From assembly GCF_024178315.1 (NCBI RefSeq), contig NZ_JAMZIK010000111.1, positions 1 through 64,000 of the forward strand: 64,000 bases of DNA, in the 5' to 3' direction. A program made the translations under genes and the position numbers. Shown here piece by piece: positions 8,409 to 16,083 of this stretch (within the stretch, counting starts at the first letter, position 1; each line of letters starts with the position of its first letter). The notes under the pieces were generated by a model. It was not told the DNA's origin. It made no database searches and was given only the letters and a program-made list of their open reading frames with translations. This DNA is from Siccirubricoccus soli (GTDB lineage Bacteria > Pseudomonadota > Alphaproteobacteria > Acetobacterales > Acetobacteraceae).

Positions 8409-8442
8409 CGTCCTATAAGAGGGTTCAGATCATTCGCCGGCT

Positions 8443-8548
8443 TAGAGCAGATCGCTGTAGGGCGGCATCGCCCGAAGGCGTGAATCTGCTCTGCAAACAA
8501 AGGCGTAGAGCGTTTTCGGTGAACGCATGTAAACCGAAAACGCTCTAG
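8443..8548 (+). repeat. CTAGAGC-family repeat, long composite type
   Basis: A 106-base element made of two hairpins joined by GCAAACAAAGGCG: AGAGCAGAT...ATCTGCTCT, then TAGAGCGTTTTCGGT...ACCGAAAACGCTCTA. The same composite occurs at 24288-24393 and 34774-34880, in reverse at 21580-21685, and shortened at 52982-53049. It has no coding capacity. Confidence 0.85.
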
Positions 8549-8584
8549 CGTGCTCGGTATAGCGGCACAGGGCTAAACCGCGAC

Positions 8585-8628
8585 CTAGAGCGGTTTCCGT
8601 TCGCGCTGGCTCACGGAGCCCGCTCTAG
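8585..8628. repeat. CTAGAGC-family repeat, single hairpin type
   Basis: A 44-base palindromic element bounded by CTAGAGCGG and CCCGCTCTAG with an imperfect inner stem. It shares only the CTAGAGC...GCTCTAG ends with the long type. Confidence 0.7.
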
Positions 8629-8642
8629 GTTGTTGCTATAGC

Positions 8643-8692
8643 GAGCAAATACCTCCGATCAGATGATTCCATCTGATCGGAGTTTGCTCTAG
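8643..8692. repeat. CTAGAGC-family repeat, single hairpin type
   Basis: Stem GAGCAAA...CTCCGATCAGATG / CATCTGATCGGAG...TTTGCTC closing on CTAG at 8689-8692. The inner stem resembles the elements at 24163-24214 and 24227-24291 (CCGATCAGGT, CCGACCTGAT). The left end has lost its CTAG. It abuts the IS5-type transposase tail. Confidence 0.7.
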
Positions 8693-8855
8693 GCTCCGGA
8701 CTCAATCAGCACCATCCGGTGATGATGGCGGCGATGGCGGGGGCGAAGGTGCTGGCGAGCTTGTCGTAGCGGGTGTGGATGCGGCGCCAGTCCTTCAGCC
8801 GGCCGATGGCGCGTTCGATGACGTTGCGCGCCCTGTAGCTCGGCAGGCTGAGGAG
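8693..8855 (-). mobile_element. IS5-type transposase, C-terminal remnant
   Basis: The minus strand encodes YRARNVIERAIGRLKDW followed by RRIHTRYDKLASTFAP and a stop at 8706-8708. This is the highly conserved tail of IS5-family DDE transposases (RNxxER...RxATRYDK). The rest of the transposase is missing: its reading frame runs straight into the selA remnant at about 8856. The outer end GGCTCCGGACTCAAT has the look of an IS5 terminal repeat. Confidence 0.7.
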
Positions 8856-9229
8856 GCACAGCAGCGCCTCCAGATGCGCATCCCGCTCGCCGCGCTGCCC
8901 ATTCCGCAGATCGAATTCCGGGTCGGTGGCGCCGGCAGCCTCTGCCATCGCGGCCAGCGCCACCTCTGGCGGGGGAGCGTGCCCGAGATGGGTGTGCAGC
9001 ACGGTTCCAGTGAGGTTGAGGACCCACTGCGGGCCATGCATATGCCGGTCCAGCCAGGAGCGGCGCCGCGCGGCGTTTCGGTGTCGTCGCCGGCGCTCGA
9101 CGCGGCGGCCGCCCGCAGCGCGGCCTTCGCCAGGCCGCGCCCGAATGCCTCGGCCAGCGCCGGGCCGCCGGCCAAGTCCAGCGTGCGGCCGATGGGCGGT
9201 GGCCGCGGCGCTGCGCCCGCGGCTGTCAT
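8856..9229 (-). pseudogene. selA: Broken selA (L-seryl-tRNA(Sec) selenium transferase) fragment
   Basis: The minus strand encodes VLNLTGTVLHTHLGHAPPPE and PEFDLRNGQRGERDAHLEAL, unmistakable SelA signatures from just before the pyridoxal-phosphate domain. An SelA-like N-terminus (GRTLDLAGGPALAEAFGRGL) starts at the ATG 9229 in another frame, so at least one frameshift separates the parts. The gene is cut after LEALLC by the IS5 transposase tail, losing some three quarters of the roughly 460-residue protein, including the catalytic lysine. Its ATG overlaps the coxD stop. SelA would load selenocysteine on tRNA; this copy cannot work. Confidence 0.75.
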
Positions 9230-9603
9230 CAGAAGGCCCGCTGCCCAGTGACCGGCATGTCCGGGAGGCTGCGCGGCGTCACTGTGCCGGGCTGCGTCAG
9301 CGTTGCGCGGCTCAGCAGATCGGTAAAGGTCAGGGTCAACATGAAGGCGACGAAGACGAGGGCGACAAAGGCGGCGAGGCGAAGGAGGGGGTCCGGCCGA
9401 CGGAGCTGCATGAAGAACGCCATCACCAGCCCCGCCTTGGCCGCCGCAATGCCGAGCGAGACGACGAGGTTCAACCGTCCCATCGGCACATAGGCGAGCA
9501 GGAGCGTCAGCGCGAGCAGCACGGCCAGGCCGGCCCAGACCGGGATCACCTGCCACCAGATGGCGCCCGCGGTCCGCGGCGCATTCTCCTCGAGACCGGT
9601 CAT
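9229..9603 (-). CDS. Cytochrome c oxidase subunit IV-like protein (caa3 type)
   Basis: A 124-residue protein with three hydrophobic helices (AGLAVLLALTLLLAYVPMG; LVVSLGIAAAKAGLVMAFFM; LAAFVALVFVAFMLTLTF), matching the small prokaryotic cytochrome c oxidase subunit IV (COX4_pro). The helix with AAKAGLVMAFFMQL is the family hallmark. It is the last intact gene of the respiratory operon and starts within the end of subunit III (ATGA overlap at 9600-9603). It is thought to assist assembly or stability of the oxidase rather than catalysis. Confidence 0.85.
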   Translation of the reverse strand: MTGLEENAPRTAGAIWWQVIPVWAGLAVLLALTLLLAYVPMGRLNLVVSLGIAAAKAGLVMAFFMQLRRPDPLLRLAAFVALVFVAFMLTLTFTDLLSRATLTQPGTVTPRSLPDMPVTGQRAF

Positions 9604-10229
9604 GCCCGCCCCGCCAGGTAGAGCAGCGGGTAGAGGACAATCCAGACGATGTCGACGAAATGCCAGTACAGGCCGGCAGCCTCGAAGGCCGGGCTCGCCA
9701 GCGGGCGGCGGCGGCGCCAGGCCTGGACCAGCAGCGTGGCGACAACACCGAGGCCGATGACCATGTGCAGCGCGTGCACGCCGGTCAGCAGCCAGTAGAA
9801 GGCGAAGAAGATCTGTGCCTTCGGCTCCGCCAGCGCGAAGCCATTGCCTGGAACGAGGTGCTTCTGGATGTCCTCGCGGTACTCGAGGCCCTTGACGGCG
9901 AGGAAGGCCAAGCCAAGGGCAATGGTGAGGCCGAGGCAGCGCAGGGTCATCCGCCGCAGCCCGGCACGTGCCGCTTCCGCTGCCGCGGCCATGGCCAGGC
10001 TGCTGGTCAGCAGGATGGCGGTGTTGAGCGTACCGTAGAAGATGCTGGTCTCCCGCGCGGCGGCGGTGAAGGCCTCCGCCCAGAGCGCGCGATAGACGGC
10101 GTAGGCGGTCAGCGCGCCGGCGAAGAACATGACCTCGCTGCCGAGGAACACCCAAAGGCCGAACTCTGCCGCCTCACGCTGCCGGCGCAGGCTGCGATAG
10201 GGCTTGCGCAGCGCGGCGGCGCCGCTCAT
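9600..10229 (-). CDS. Cytochrome c oxidase subunit III
   Basis: A 209-residue integral membrane protein of the heme-copper oxidase subunit III family. Typical features are the first-helix motif [18 protein letters not shown], the YLLTGxHxxH-type sequence [18 protein letters not shown], and the closing helix [18 protein letters not shown]. Five membrane segments fit the short bacterial caa3/ba3-type form without the first two helices. It overlaps its neighbours on both sides by four bases. Role: assembly and stability of the subunit I active site. Confidence 0.92.
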   Translation of the reverse strand: MSGAAALRKPYRSLRRQREAAEFGLWVFLGSEVMFFAGALTAYAVYRALWAEAFTAAARETSIFYGTLNTAILLTSSLAMAAAAEAARAGLRRMTLRCLGLTIALGLAFLAVKGLEYREDIQKHLVPGNGFALAEPKAQIFFAFYWLLTGVHALHMVIGLGVVATLLVQAWRRRRPLASPAFEAAGLYWHFVDIVWIVLYPLLYLAGRA

Positions 10230-11920
10230 GGCGCACGCTCCGTCGGTCCACCTTGCGGCTCATGAGGCTCGCGCTCGAGCGAGGGCGGGCCGGCATGCTC
10301 GGGGTGGTAATTGTACGGTCCCTGCAGGACGACCGGCGGCGCGAAGAAATTCTCCTTCGGCGGCGGGGAGGAGGTCTGCCATTCGAGGCCGGTGGCGCCC
10401 CAGGGATTCGCCGTGGCGCGCCTGCCCCGGAACAGCGACCAGCCGAAATATCCCATGGGCAACAGGTAGGCGACGGCGAGGAGGACCGCACCGGCCGAGG
10501 CGAGGACGTGCCAGATCTGGTACTCCGGCGCATAGATATGGTAGCGCCGCGGCATGCCGAGGAAGCCCATGATGAACATGGGGAAGAAGGTGAAACCGAA
10601 GCCGAAGAACATCAGGATGGCGGCGAAGCGCGCCCAGCTTTCCGGGTGCATCCGGCCGGTGATCTTCGGCCACCAGAAGGTCAGCCCGCCATAGAGCGCG
10701 GAGACCGCCCCGCCCACCATGATGTAGTGGAAATGCGCGACGACGAAGTAGGTGTCGGTCACGTGCACATCCACCGGGACGGAGGCGAGGAACAGCCCGG
10801 TCAGCCCCCCGATGGTGAAGAGCCCGATGAAGCCGAGGGCGTAGATCATGGCCGCGTCGAAGACGATCTGACCGCGATAGAGCGTCGAGGTCCAGTTGAA
10901 GACCTTGATGGCCGAGGGCACGGCGACGACGAAGGAGAGGAAGGAGAAGACGAGATTGGCCAGCATGGATTGGCCGGAGACGAACATGTGGTGGCCCCAG
11001 ACCAGGAAGCCGACCAGTGCGATCCAGAGGATCGCATAGACCATGAAATTATAGCCGAAGACCCGCCGCCGCGCGAAGCAGGTGACCAGCTCCGAGATCA
11101 CGCCGAAGGAGGGCAGGATCATGATGTACACGGCCGGGTGGCTGTAGAACCAGAAGAGGTGCTGGAAGAGGATGGGGTCGCCGCCGCGCAGCGGGTCGAA
11201 GATGGGAATGCCGAAGGCGCGCTCGGCGAAGATCAGCAGCAGCACCATGGCCAGCACGGGCGTCGCCAGCACCATGACGATGCTGGTGGCGTAGATCGCC
11301 CAGACGAAGAGCGGCAGGCGGAGCCAGGTCAGCCCCGGCGCGCGCAGCAGGTGCACGGTGGCGATGAAATTCACCGAGGTGGCGATGGTCGAGAAGCCGG
11401 CGACGAACACCGCGGCCGCCGCGGCGAGTACCTGGCCGTTGGCGAAGGCGGTGGAGAGCGGGGTGTAGAAGGTCCAGCCGGTGTCCACCCCGCCCGCCAG
11501 CAGCGTGTAGATGGCCAGGATGCCGGCGATGACGAAGATGTACCAACTCAGCAGGTTGAGGCGGGGAAAGGCGAGGTCCTTCGCGCCGATCATCAGCGGC
11601 AGCAGGAAGTTGCCGAGGATGTTGGGGATGGAGGGGATGAGGAAGAACCACACCATCACCACGCCATGGAAGGTGAAGGCGCGGTTATAGGCATCGTCCG
11701 AGAGCAGGTCGCCTTGCGGCGTGACGAGCTCGATCCGCATCATCACCGCGGCGGCGCCGCCGAGGAAGAAGAAGACCGTGATCGTCGCCATGTAGAGCAG
11801 GGCGACGCGCTTGTGGTCCGTGGTCAGCAGCCAGGAGGCGAGGCTGGTGCCGGCGGTCAGGTAATTCTCCTCCGCCGGCGGCGTGTCGGGGATGGCGCGT
11901 TCCGCCGTGACATCGCTCAT
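10226..11920 (-). CDS. ctaD: Cytochrome c oxidase subunit I, A2-type
   Basis: A 564-residue catalytic subunit with twelve membrane helices that reduces oxygen at the heme a3-CuB centre and pumps protons. Visible motifs: the low-spin heme ligand in [13 protein letters not shown], the CuB ligand and cross-linked region [27 protein letters not shown], and the two heme ligands in [12 protein letters not shown]. The helix VI motif is YSHPAV, not GHPEV: the D-channel glutamate of A1 oxidases is absent and the Tyr-Ser pair of A2 oxidases is present. The start MSDVTAERA at 11920 overlaps the subunit II stop by four bases. Confidence 0.96.
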   Translation of the reverse strand: MSDVTAERAIPDTPPAEENYLTAGTSLASWLLTTDHKRVALLYMATITVFFFLGGAAAVMMRIELVTPQGDLLSDDAYNRAFTFHGVVMVWFFLIPSIPNILGNFLLPLMIGAKDLAFPRLNLLSWYIFVIAGILAIYTLLAGGVDTGWTFYTPLSTAFANGQVLAAAAAVFVAGFSTIATSVNFIATVHLLRAPGLTWLRLPLFVWAIYATSIVMVLATPVLAMVLLLIFAERAFGIPIFDPLRGGDPILFQHLFWFYSHPAVYIMILPSFGVISELVTCFARRRVFGYNFMVYAILWIALVGFLVWGHHMFVSGQSMLANLVFSFLSFVVAVPSAIKVFNWTSTLYRGQIVFDAAMIYALGFIGLFTIGGLTGLFLASVPVDVHVTDTYFVVAHFHYIMVGGAVSALYGGLTFWWPKITGRMHPESWARFAAILMFFGFGFTFFPMFIMGFLGMPRRYHIYAPEYQIWHVLASAGAVLLAVAYLLPMGYFGWSLFRGRRATANPWGATGLEWQTSSPPPKENFFAPPVVLQGPYNYHPEHAGPPSLEREPHEPQGGPTERAP

Positions 11921-12855
11921 CGCGCTGCCTCCCCGCGCAGGGATTGGAGATAGGCCACCAGGCGCTGCAGATCGGCCTCGTCCACCAGCCCGGCGAAGGA
12001 GGGCATGATGGGCGCATAGCCCGCCACCACGTCGCGCTGCGGCTGCAGGATCGAATCGCGCAGATAGGCCTGATCGGCCCGCACCGTGCGGCCATCCGCG
12101 AGATGCACCATGCGGCCATAGACGCCCTGCAGCACCGGCGCATGCACCGCGGAGGCCGGGGCATGGCAGCCGGCGCAGCCGAGCGCGGTGAAGAGCGCCT
12201 CGCCCTCGCCGGGCAGGTCCTGCTCCTGCGGCTGGGCGGCCGCCCAGCTTGCATAGTCCTCCGGCTCCATCACCGTCACCATGCCGCCCATCCGGGAATG
12301 CTGGGTGCCGCAGAATTCGGCGCAGAACAGGCGGTACTCGCCGGTCCGGGTCGGGCGGAACCACATCTCCGTAAAGCGGCCGGGCAGCACGTCCTGCTTC
12401 ACCCGGAAGGCGGGCACGTAGAAGCTGTGGATCACGTCCTGCGAGGTCATCACCAGCCGCACCGCCTCTCCGCGCGGCACATGCAGTGCATCGATCTCCC
12501 GCGCCCCGTTCGGATGCCGGGCCTTCCACATCCATTGCTTGGCAACGACATGGATCTCCAGCGCCTCGGGCGGCGCCATGCTGGCGCGTAGCTCCAGGGT
12601 GCCGGCCCACCAGAAGAGGAAGAGCGCGAGGAAGAGCGTTGCCGCGGTCCAGCCGAGTTCGACGTCACGGCGCAGGAATTCGGGCAGGTCGCCGCGCTTC
12701 GCCTGGGTTCCGCGGCGGTAGCGGATGCAGAACAGCAGCAGCAGGCCGGCGACCAGCAGCAGGATCAGCCCGGTGACGACGAGCAGCCCCGTGAAGAGCC
12801 CATCGATGTGCGCCGCCTGTTCGGATGCCGTCGCCGGCCAGAGGGCGAGGCTCAT
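11917..12855 (-). CDS. ctaC: Cytochrome c oxidase subunit II with fused cytochrome c domain
   Basis: A 312-residue electron entry subunit. Two N-terminal membrane helices (about 21-45 and 65-85) precede the CuA cupredoxin domain with ligands in [11 protein letters not shown] and [14 protein letters not shown]-terminal cytochrome c domain (about 205-310) has the heme-binding motif CAGCH and a distal-ligand Met in IMPSFAG. The fusion makes this a caa3-type oxidase that carries its own cytochrome c. It overlaps the SCO gene and subunit I by four bases each. Confidence 0.95.
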   Translation of the reverse strand: MSLALWPATASEQAAHIDGLFTGLLVVTGLILLLVAGLLLLFCIRYRRGTQAKRGDLPEFLRRDVELGWTAATLFLALFLFWWAGTLELRASMAPPEALEIHVVAKQWMWKARHPNGAREIDALHVPRGEAVRLVMTSQDVIHSFYVPAFRVKQDVLPGRFTEMWFRPTRTGEYRLFCAEFCGTQHSRMGGMVTVMEPEDYASWAAAQPQEQDLPGEGEALFTALGCAGCHAPASAVHAPVLQGVYGRMVHLADGRTVRADQAYLRDSILQPQRDVVAGYAPIMPSFAGLVDEADLQRLVAYLQSLRGEAAR

Positions 12856-13595
12856 ACCCGCCGCTCCCGCCGCCGCAGCAGCATCAGGCTGCCGCCGAGC
12901 GCCGCGACCGTGGCCGCCGCGGCTGCCGCCAGAACGCCGAGCAGCGCGGCGCTGCGGCCGGAGCCGCTGCCCTGGCAGACCAGCCGGATGCTGGCGAAGA
13001 GGCCGGGCGCTTCCGGCCGCGCCGCCTCCCGCAGCGCGTCCCGCAGCTCCTCCGGCGCCGCGCCGAGCGCGGGCAGGACCGCCGCCAGCCTGCCATCGGG
13101 GCGCAGGGCGAAGAGGGCGAGCGGGTGGAGGAAGCCTTCCCCCTGCCGTGCCGCCGAGTAGCCCAGCGCCGCTTGCGCCGAGGCCAAGGCCGGGGCCGTG
13201 CCGACCAGGAAGCGGGCGGCCCCGGCCAGCGCGGTGCCCTCTCCCAGCCAGGCGCGCTGCATGGCCGCGGCCTTGGCCGGGCCATCGGCGGGATCCAGGC
13301 CGAGGACAAGCAGCCGGTAGTCCCGGCCGGGCCGGAGGCCGGTCCCCGGCAGCGTTGCCGCCGCAAGGCCGAGCGCGGTGCCGCAGAGCGTGACGCAATC
13401 GTAATCGGCGAAGGCGAAGATCGCGGGCTGGCCATCCAGCGCTTCGCCAAGGCGGAGTGGCTGGCCCGTCGCGTCGCGCAGCGCCAGGTCCAGTGGCAGC
13501 GCCGCTTGGGGCGGCGGCGCAACGCCCGGCGCTGCCGCCCATGCCGACAGGGCGGGAAAGGCAGCCGCGAGGGCGAGCAGGAAGCGGCGTGTCAT
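12852..13595 (-). CDS. SCO1/SenC family copper-insertion protein
   Basis: A 247-residue protein with an N-terminal signal (MTRRFLLALAAAFPALSAWA), a thioredoxin-fold SCO domain and a C-terminal membrane helix with a basic end ([12 protein letters not shown]). The copper ligands are visible as the CxxxC motif in DCVTLCGTAL and the distal His in GFLHPLALF. SCO proteins deliver or reduce copper for the CuA site of subunit II, whose gene lies directly downstream with a four-base overlap. The C-terminal anchor is an unusual extra; most SCO proteins are anchored at the N-terminus. Confidence 0.85.
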   Translation of the reverse strand: MTRRFLLALAAAFPALSAWAAAPGVAPPPQAALPLDLALRDATGQPLRLGEALDGQPAIFAFADYDCVTLCGTALGLAAATLPGTGLRPGRDYRLLVLGLDPADGPAKAAAMQRAWLGEGTALAGAARFLVGTAPALASAQAALGYSAARQGEGFLHPLALFALRPDGRLAAVLPALGAAPEELRDALREAARPEAPGLFASIRLVCQGSGSGRSAALLGVLAAAAAATVAALGGSLMLLRRRERRV

Positions 13596-13978
13596 CGGCG
13601 CGGATCCGGCACGCGCGGCGGGTCGAGGGGCGCATAGGCCTCGGCGCCGCGGGCCGCGACCAGATCCATCGCCCGCGCGATGGGGATGCGCACCAGCCCC
13701 CGTTCGCGGTCGGCCCAGCCATAGCCCGCCAGCCGGGCGCGCCCGGCGGCCTGGTAGTCGCGCAGCTCGCCGGCCGGGTCGCTCTGCAACCGGGGGGGCA
13801 CGAAGCTGCCGGGCGTGTGACCGCTCGGCCCGTGGAGGCCAGAGAGCCGCTCGAACAGCCAGCACAGCGTGACGGCGGCGAAGAGCAGCCCCAGCGTACC
13901 GAGGGCGACGAGGAGGATGGCGCGGGGGTTCAGATCCTCCCCCTGCCGGCGCTCCGCCAGCGCCGTGTCACGTGCCAT
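13592..13978 (-). CDS. Unknown single-helix membrane protein in the act-cox operon
   Basis: Not recognised. The 128-residue protein has one strong membrane helix (ILLVALGTLGLLFAAVTLCW, about 20-40) and a soluble tail ending in a motif with conserved look, GRARLAGYGWADRERGLVRI then PIARAMDLVA. The tail resembles the segment that often precedes small SCO-associated or cytochrome-associated subunits (the pattern Y-x-W-x-D-x-x-x-x-x-x-R-I-P-I-x-x-A-M). It overlaps actF by 11 bases and the SCO gene by four, so it is made with the two complexes and is probably an accessory subunit. Confidence 0.75.
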   Translation of the reverse strand: MARDTALAERRQGEDLNPRAILLVALGTLGLLFAAVTLCWLFERLSGLHGPSGHTPGSFVPPRLQSDPAGELRDYQAAGRARLAGYGWADRERGLVRIPIARAMDLVAARGAEAYAPLDPPRVPDPRR

Positions 13979-15050
13979 GGCGCATCTCCTGCGTCAGCCG
14001 GGCGGCGATGGGCCCGCCGGCAAGGCCGAGCCAGATGCCGCCCACCGCCACGGTGCCGAGCAGGCCGGAGAGCACTGCAAGCGGCCCGAAACCGGGACCC
14101 ACCAGCCAGAGCAGGCGCAGCAGCACTCCAACGAGCACGCCGGCACCGACCCAGGCGAGGGCACGCGGGCTGCGTCGCGTCACGGCCGGCAGCAGGGCCA
14201 GGACCGGCAGGATGGCCGCGAGGCCGAGGGAGGCGACTTCCATCGGCAACCATGGCAGCGCCATGCGCTCAAGGTACCATTCGGTCTTGTGCGGCAGATT
14301 GCCGTACCAGACGACGAGGTACTGGACGAAACCGAGATAGGCCGCGCCGAGCGCCGCGGCCATGAGCATCTGCGCCAGGTCGCCTGCCTTTCCCCGGGTG
14401 CCGGCCGGCTCCGTCTCCAGCAACGCGCACCAGGCCAGCGCCGCGAGCAATTGCAGCACGCCGAGCCACATGCCGAAGGCCGTGGAGTGGAATGCCGGCT
14501 CCAGCGAGAGCACCCAGTCTAGCCCGAGGGCGGAAAGCGCGACCGCATGGAAGACGAGTGCCGCCGCGCCCAGGCCGGGCCGCCTGGCCCCGCTGCCGAC
14601 CAGCAGCAGCCCGAGCAGGCTCCACCCCGCCAGGGCCACCGCGCCGCGGGTGAGGAAGCCGGGCAGGTTGAGGTACCAGCGCGCCACATCCGGGTGACGG
14701 GCGGCGCCGGGATCCCCGACCCAGGGCCAGACGGCGTCGGCCTGCAGCAGCAGCGGCAGGGCGAACAGGGCGAAGACCGGCAAGGTCACCACCGCCGCCG
14801 CCAGCACCGGGAAGAAGGCGGCGAGCCAGCGCCCGCCGGTCAGCGCATGCACCGCCAGCAGCGCATAGGCGCCGAGCGCAATGCCAAGCCAGAACAGCAG
14901 CCCCGCCAGCAGCCCGCCGAGCGCGACGCGCGGCGCCGCCAGCCCCCAGAGGACCAGCAGCCCCGCCGCCGCGATCCCGCCAAGGCATAGCCAGGCGGCA
15001 TGGGCCCGCAGCCAGGCGGCCGCGCCGGGCAGGGCAGGGGGGCTGCTCAT
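13968..15050 (-). CDS. actF: Alternative complex III subunit ActF
   Basis: A 360-residue integral membrane protein with about ten helices, in the position and size of ActF, one of the two NrfD-like quinone-site subunits of alternative complex III. Segments such as WYLNLPGFLTRGAVALAGW and FQYLVVWYGNLPHKTEWYL match the pattern of the family (Y-L-N-x-P-F-F; Y-x-x-W-x-x-N-L-P-E-E). It overlaps actE by four bases and the following small membrane protein by 11. Confidence 0.88.
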   Translation of the reverse strand: MSSPPALPGAAAWLRAHAAWLCLGGIAAAGLLVLWGLAAPRVALGGLLAGLLFWLGIALGAYALLAVHALTGGRWLAAFFPVLAAAVVTLPVFALFALPLLLQADAVWPWVGDPGAARHPDVARWYLNLPGFLTRGAVALAGWSLLGLLLVGSGARRPGLGAAALVFHAVALSALGLDWVLSLEPAFHSTAFGMWLGVLQLLAALAWCALLETEPAGTRGKAGDLAQMLMAAALGAAYLGFVQYLVVWYGNLPHKTEWYLERMALPWLPMEVASLGLAAILPVLALLPAVTRRSPRALAWVGAGVLVGVLLRLLWLVGPGFGPLAVLSGLLGTVAVGGIWLGLAGGPIAARLTQEMRHGT

Positions 15051-15562
15051 GGCAGCTTCTCGCGGGCTTCCGGCACCGCCGCCAGCTCCGCGCCCTGGGA
15101 GAGCTGCAGCGCCCGGATATAGGCGATGATGGCCCAGCGATCCGCCGGCTCCACCCGCGCCGCATAGCCATACATCACGCCATAGCCATGGGTGATGACC
15201 TCGAGGAAATGGCTGGCCGGCGCGGCGCGCAGACGGGGCGTGTGGTAGCTCGGCGGCCGCGGGAAGCCGCGGCGCGGGATCATGCCATCGCCATCCCCGA
15301 CCAGCCCGTGGCAGGGCGCGCAGTAGATGCCGTAGCGCTCCTGCCCGCGCTGCAGCAGCGCCGGCGTCACCGGGGGCGGTTCGGCCAGCGCCCGGTCATG
15401 CTCCAGCGCCCCGCGGGCGACGACGCCCACGGGCAGCGGCCGGGCCGATGTGCCATCCGGCCAGAACGGCGCGGCGGCATGGGTGCCAAGCTTCCGCTGC
15501 TGCGCCATCTCCTGCTTGCAGGCAGTGAGGACCAGCGGCAGGAGCAGCAGGGCGGCGCGCAT
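15047..15562 (-). CDS. actE: Alternative complex III monoheme cytochrome c ActE
   Basis: A 171-residue lipoprotein cytochrome c. The signal peptide ends in a lipobox (LVLTAC, Cys at about 15). One c-type heme site is present, YCAPCHGLVGDGDGM, and a likely Met ligand follows in GYGVMYGYAARVEPADRW. ActE takes electrons from the ActA pentaheme subunit and passes them on, here most likely to the cytochrome c domain of oxidase subunit II. It lies between actD and actF with short overlaps at both ends. Confidence 0.9.
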   Translation of the reverse strand: MRAALLLLPLVLTACKQEMAQQRKLGTHAAAPFWPDGTSARPLPVGVVARGALEHDRALAEPPPVTPALLQRGQERYGIYCAPCHGLVGDGDGMIPRRGFPRPPSYHTPRLRAAPASHFLEVITHGYGVMYGYAARVEPADRWAIIAYIRALQLSQGAELAAVPEAREKLP

Positions 15563-16083
15563 CAGCCCACCTCCCGGATCGAGAGCGGCGCCAGCCCGTC
15601 CAGCGCCGCGGCGAGCCGCGCCGCATCCACCGCCGGATCGGCGACGGCGAGGAAGAAGCGGTCCTGGCTGGCCCGCGCGAAGCCATGCGCGGCGAAGGCC
15701 GGGTGATGCAGCCGCGGCAGGCCGGTGGAGACCAGGAAGGCGAGGATGCCAGTGAGGGTCGCGCCGAGGATCACCGCTTCGAAGGCCGGGATGAGGAAGA
15801 CCGGCCAACTGTGCAATGGCCGCCCGCCGGAATTGACCGGGTAGTCCAGCACGGCGCTGTACCATTGCAATGCGTAGACGAAGGCGCCGCTCAGTGCGCC
15901 GCCGAGGAGCATGGCCGGGCGGATGCGGGTGCCGCCGAGGCCGAGCGCGTCCGCCAGCCCCTCGATGGCGAAGGGGACATGGGCGTCGAGCCCGCGCCAG
16001 CCCGCCTCCCGCGCCCGCCGCGCCGCGTCGAGCAGCGTCTCGGGGTCGGCGAACTCCGCGAGCAGCACCCGGCCCCCGCTCAT
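15562..16083 (-). CDS. actD: Alternative complex III subunit ActD (DUF3341)
   Basis: A 173-residue DUF3341 protein. After a soluble N-terminus (LLAEFADPETLLDAARRARE AG, then the AHVPFAIEGL pattern typical of the family) come two membrane helices (about 60-80 and 95-120) linked by NSGGRPLHSWPVFLIPAFE. In complex III-like structures this subunit sits on the ActC/ActF membrane core and has no cofactor. Its TGA overlaps the actE start codon. Confidence 0.9.
   Translation of the reverse strand: MSGGRVLLAEFADPETLLDAARRAREAGWRGLDAHVPFAIEGLADALGLGGTRIRPAMLLGGALSGAFVYALQWYSAVLDYPVNSGGRPLHSWPVFLIPAFEAVILGATLTGILAFLVSTGLPRLHHPAFAAHGFARASQDRFFLAVADPAVDAARLAAALDGLAPLSIREVG

Noticed and set aside
8706-9041. 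A 111-codon minus-strand frame as a functional small protein
   Set aside because: It is a chance fusion of a SelA fragment with an IS5 transposase tail; neither half is complete.
10253-11953. A 566-codon plus-strand frame opposite oxidase subunit I
   Set aside because: Charged, repetitive translation typical of antisense frames; subunit I on the minus strand has every heme and copper ligand.
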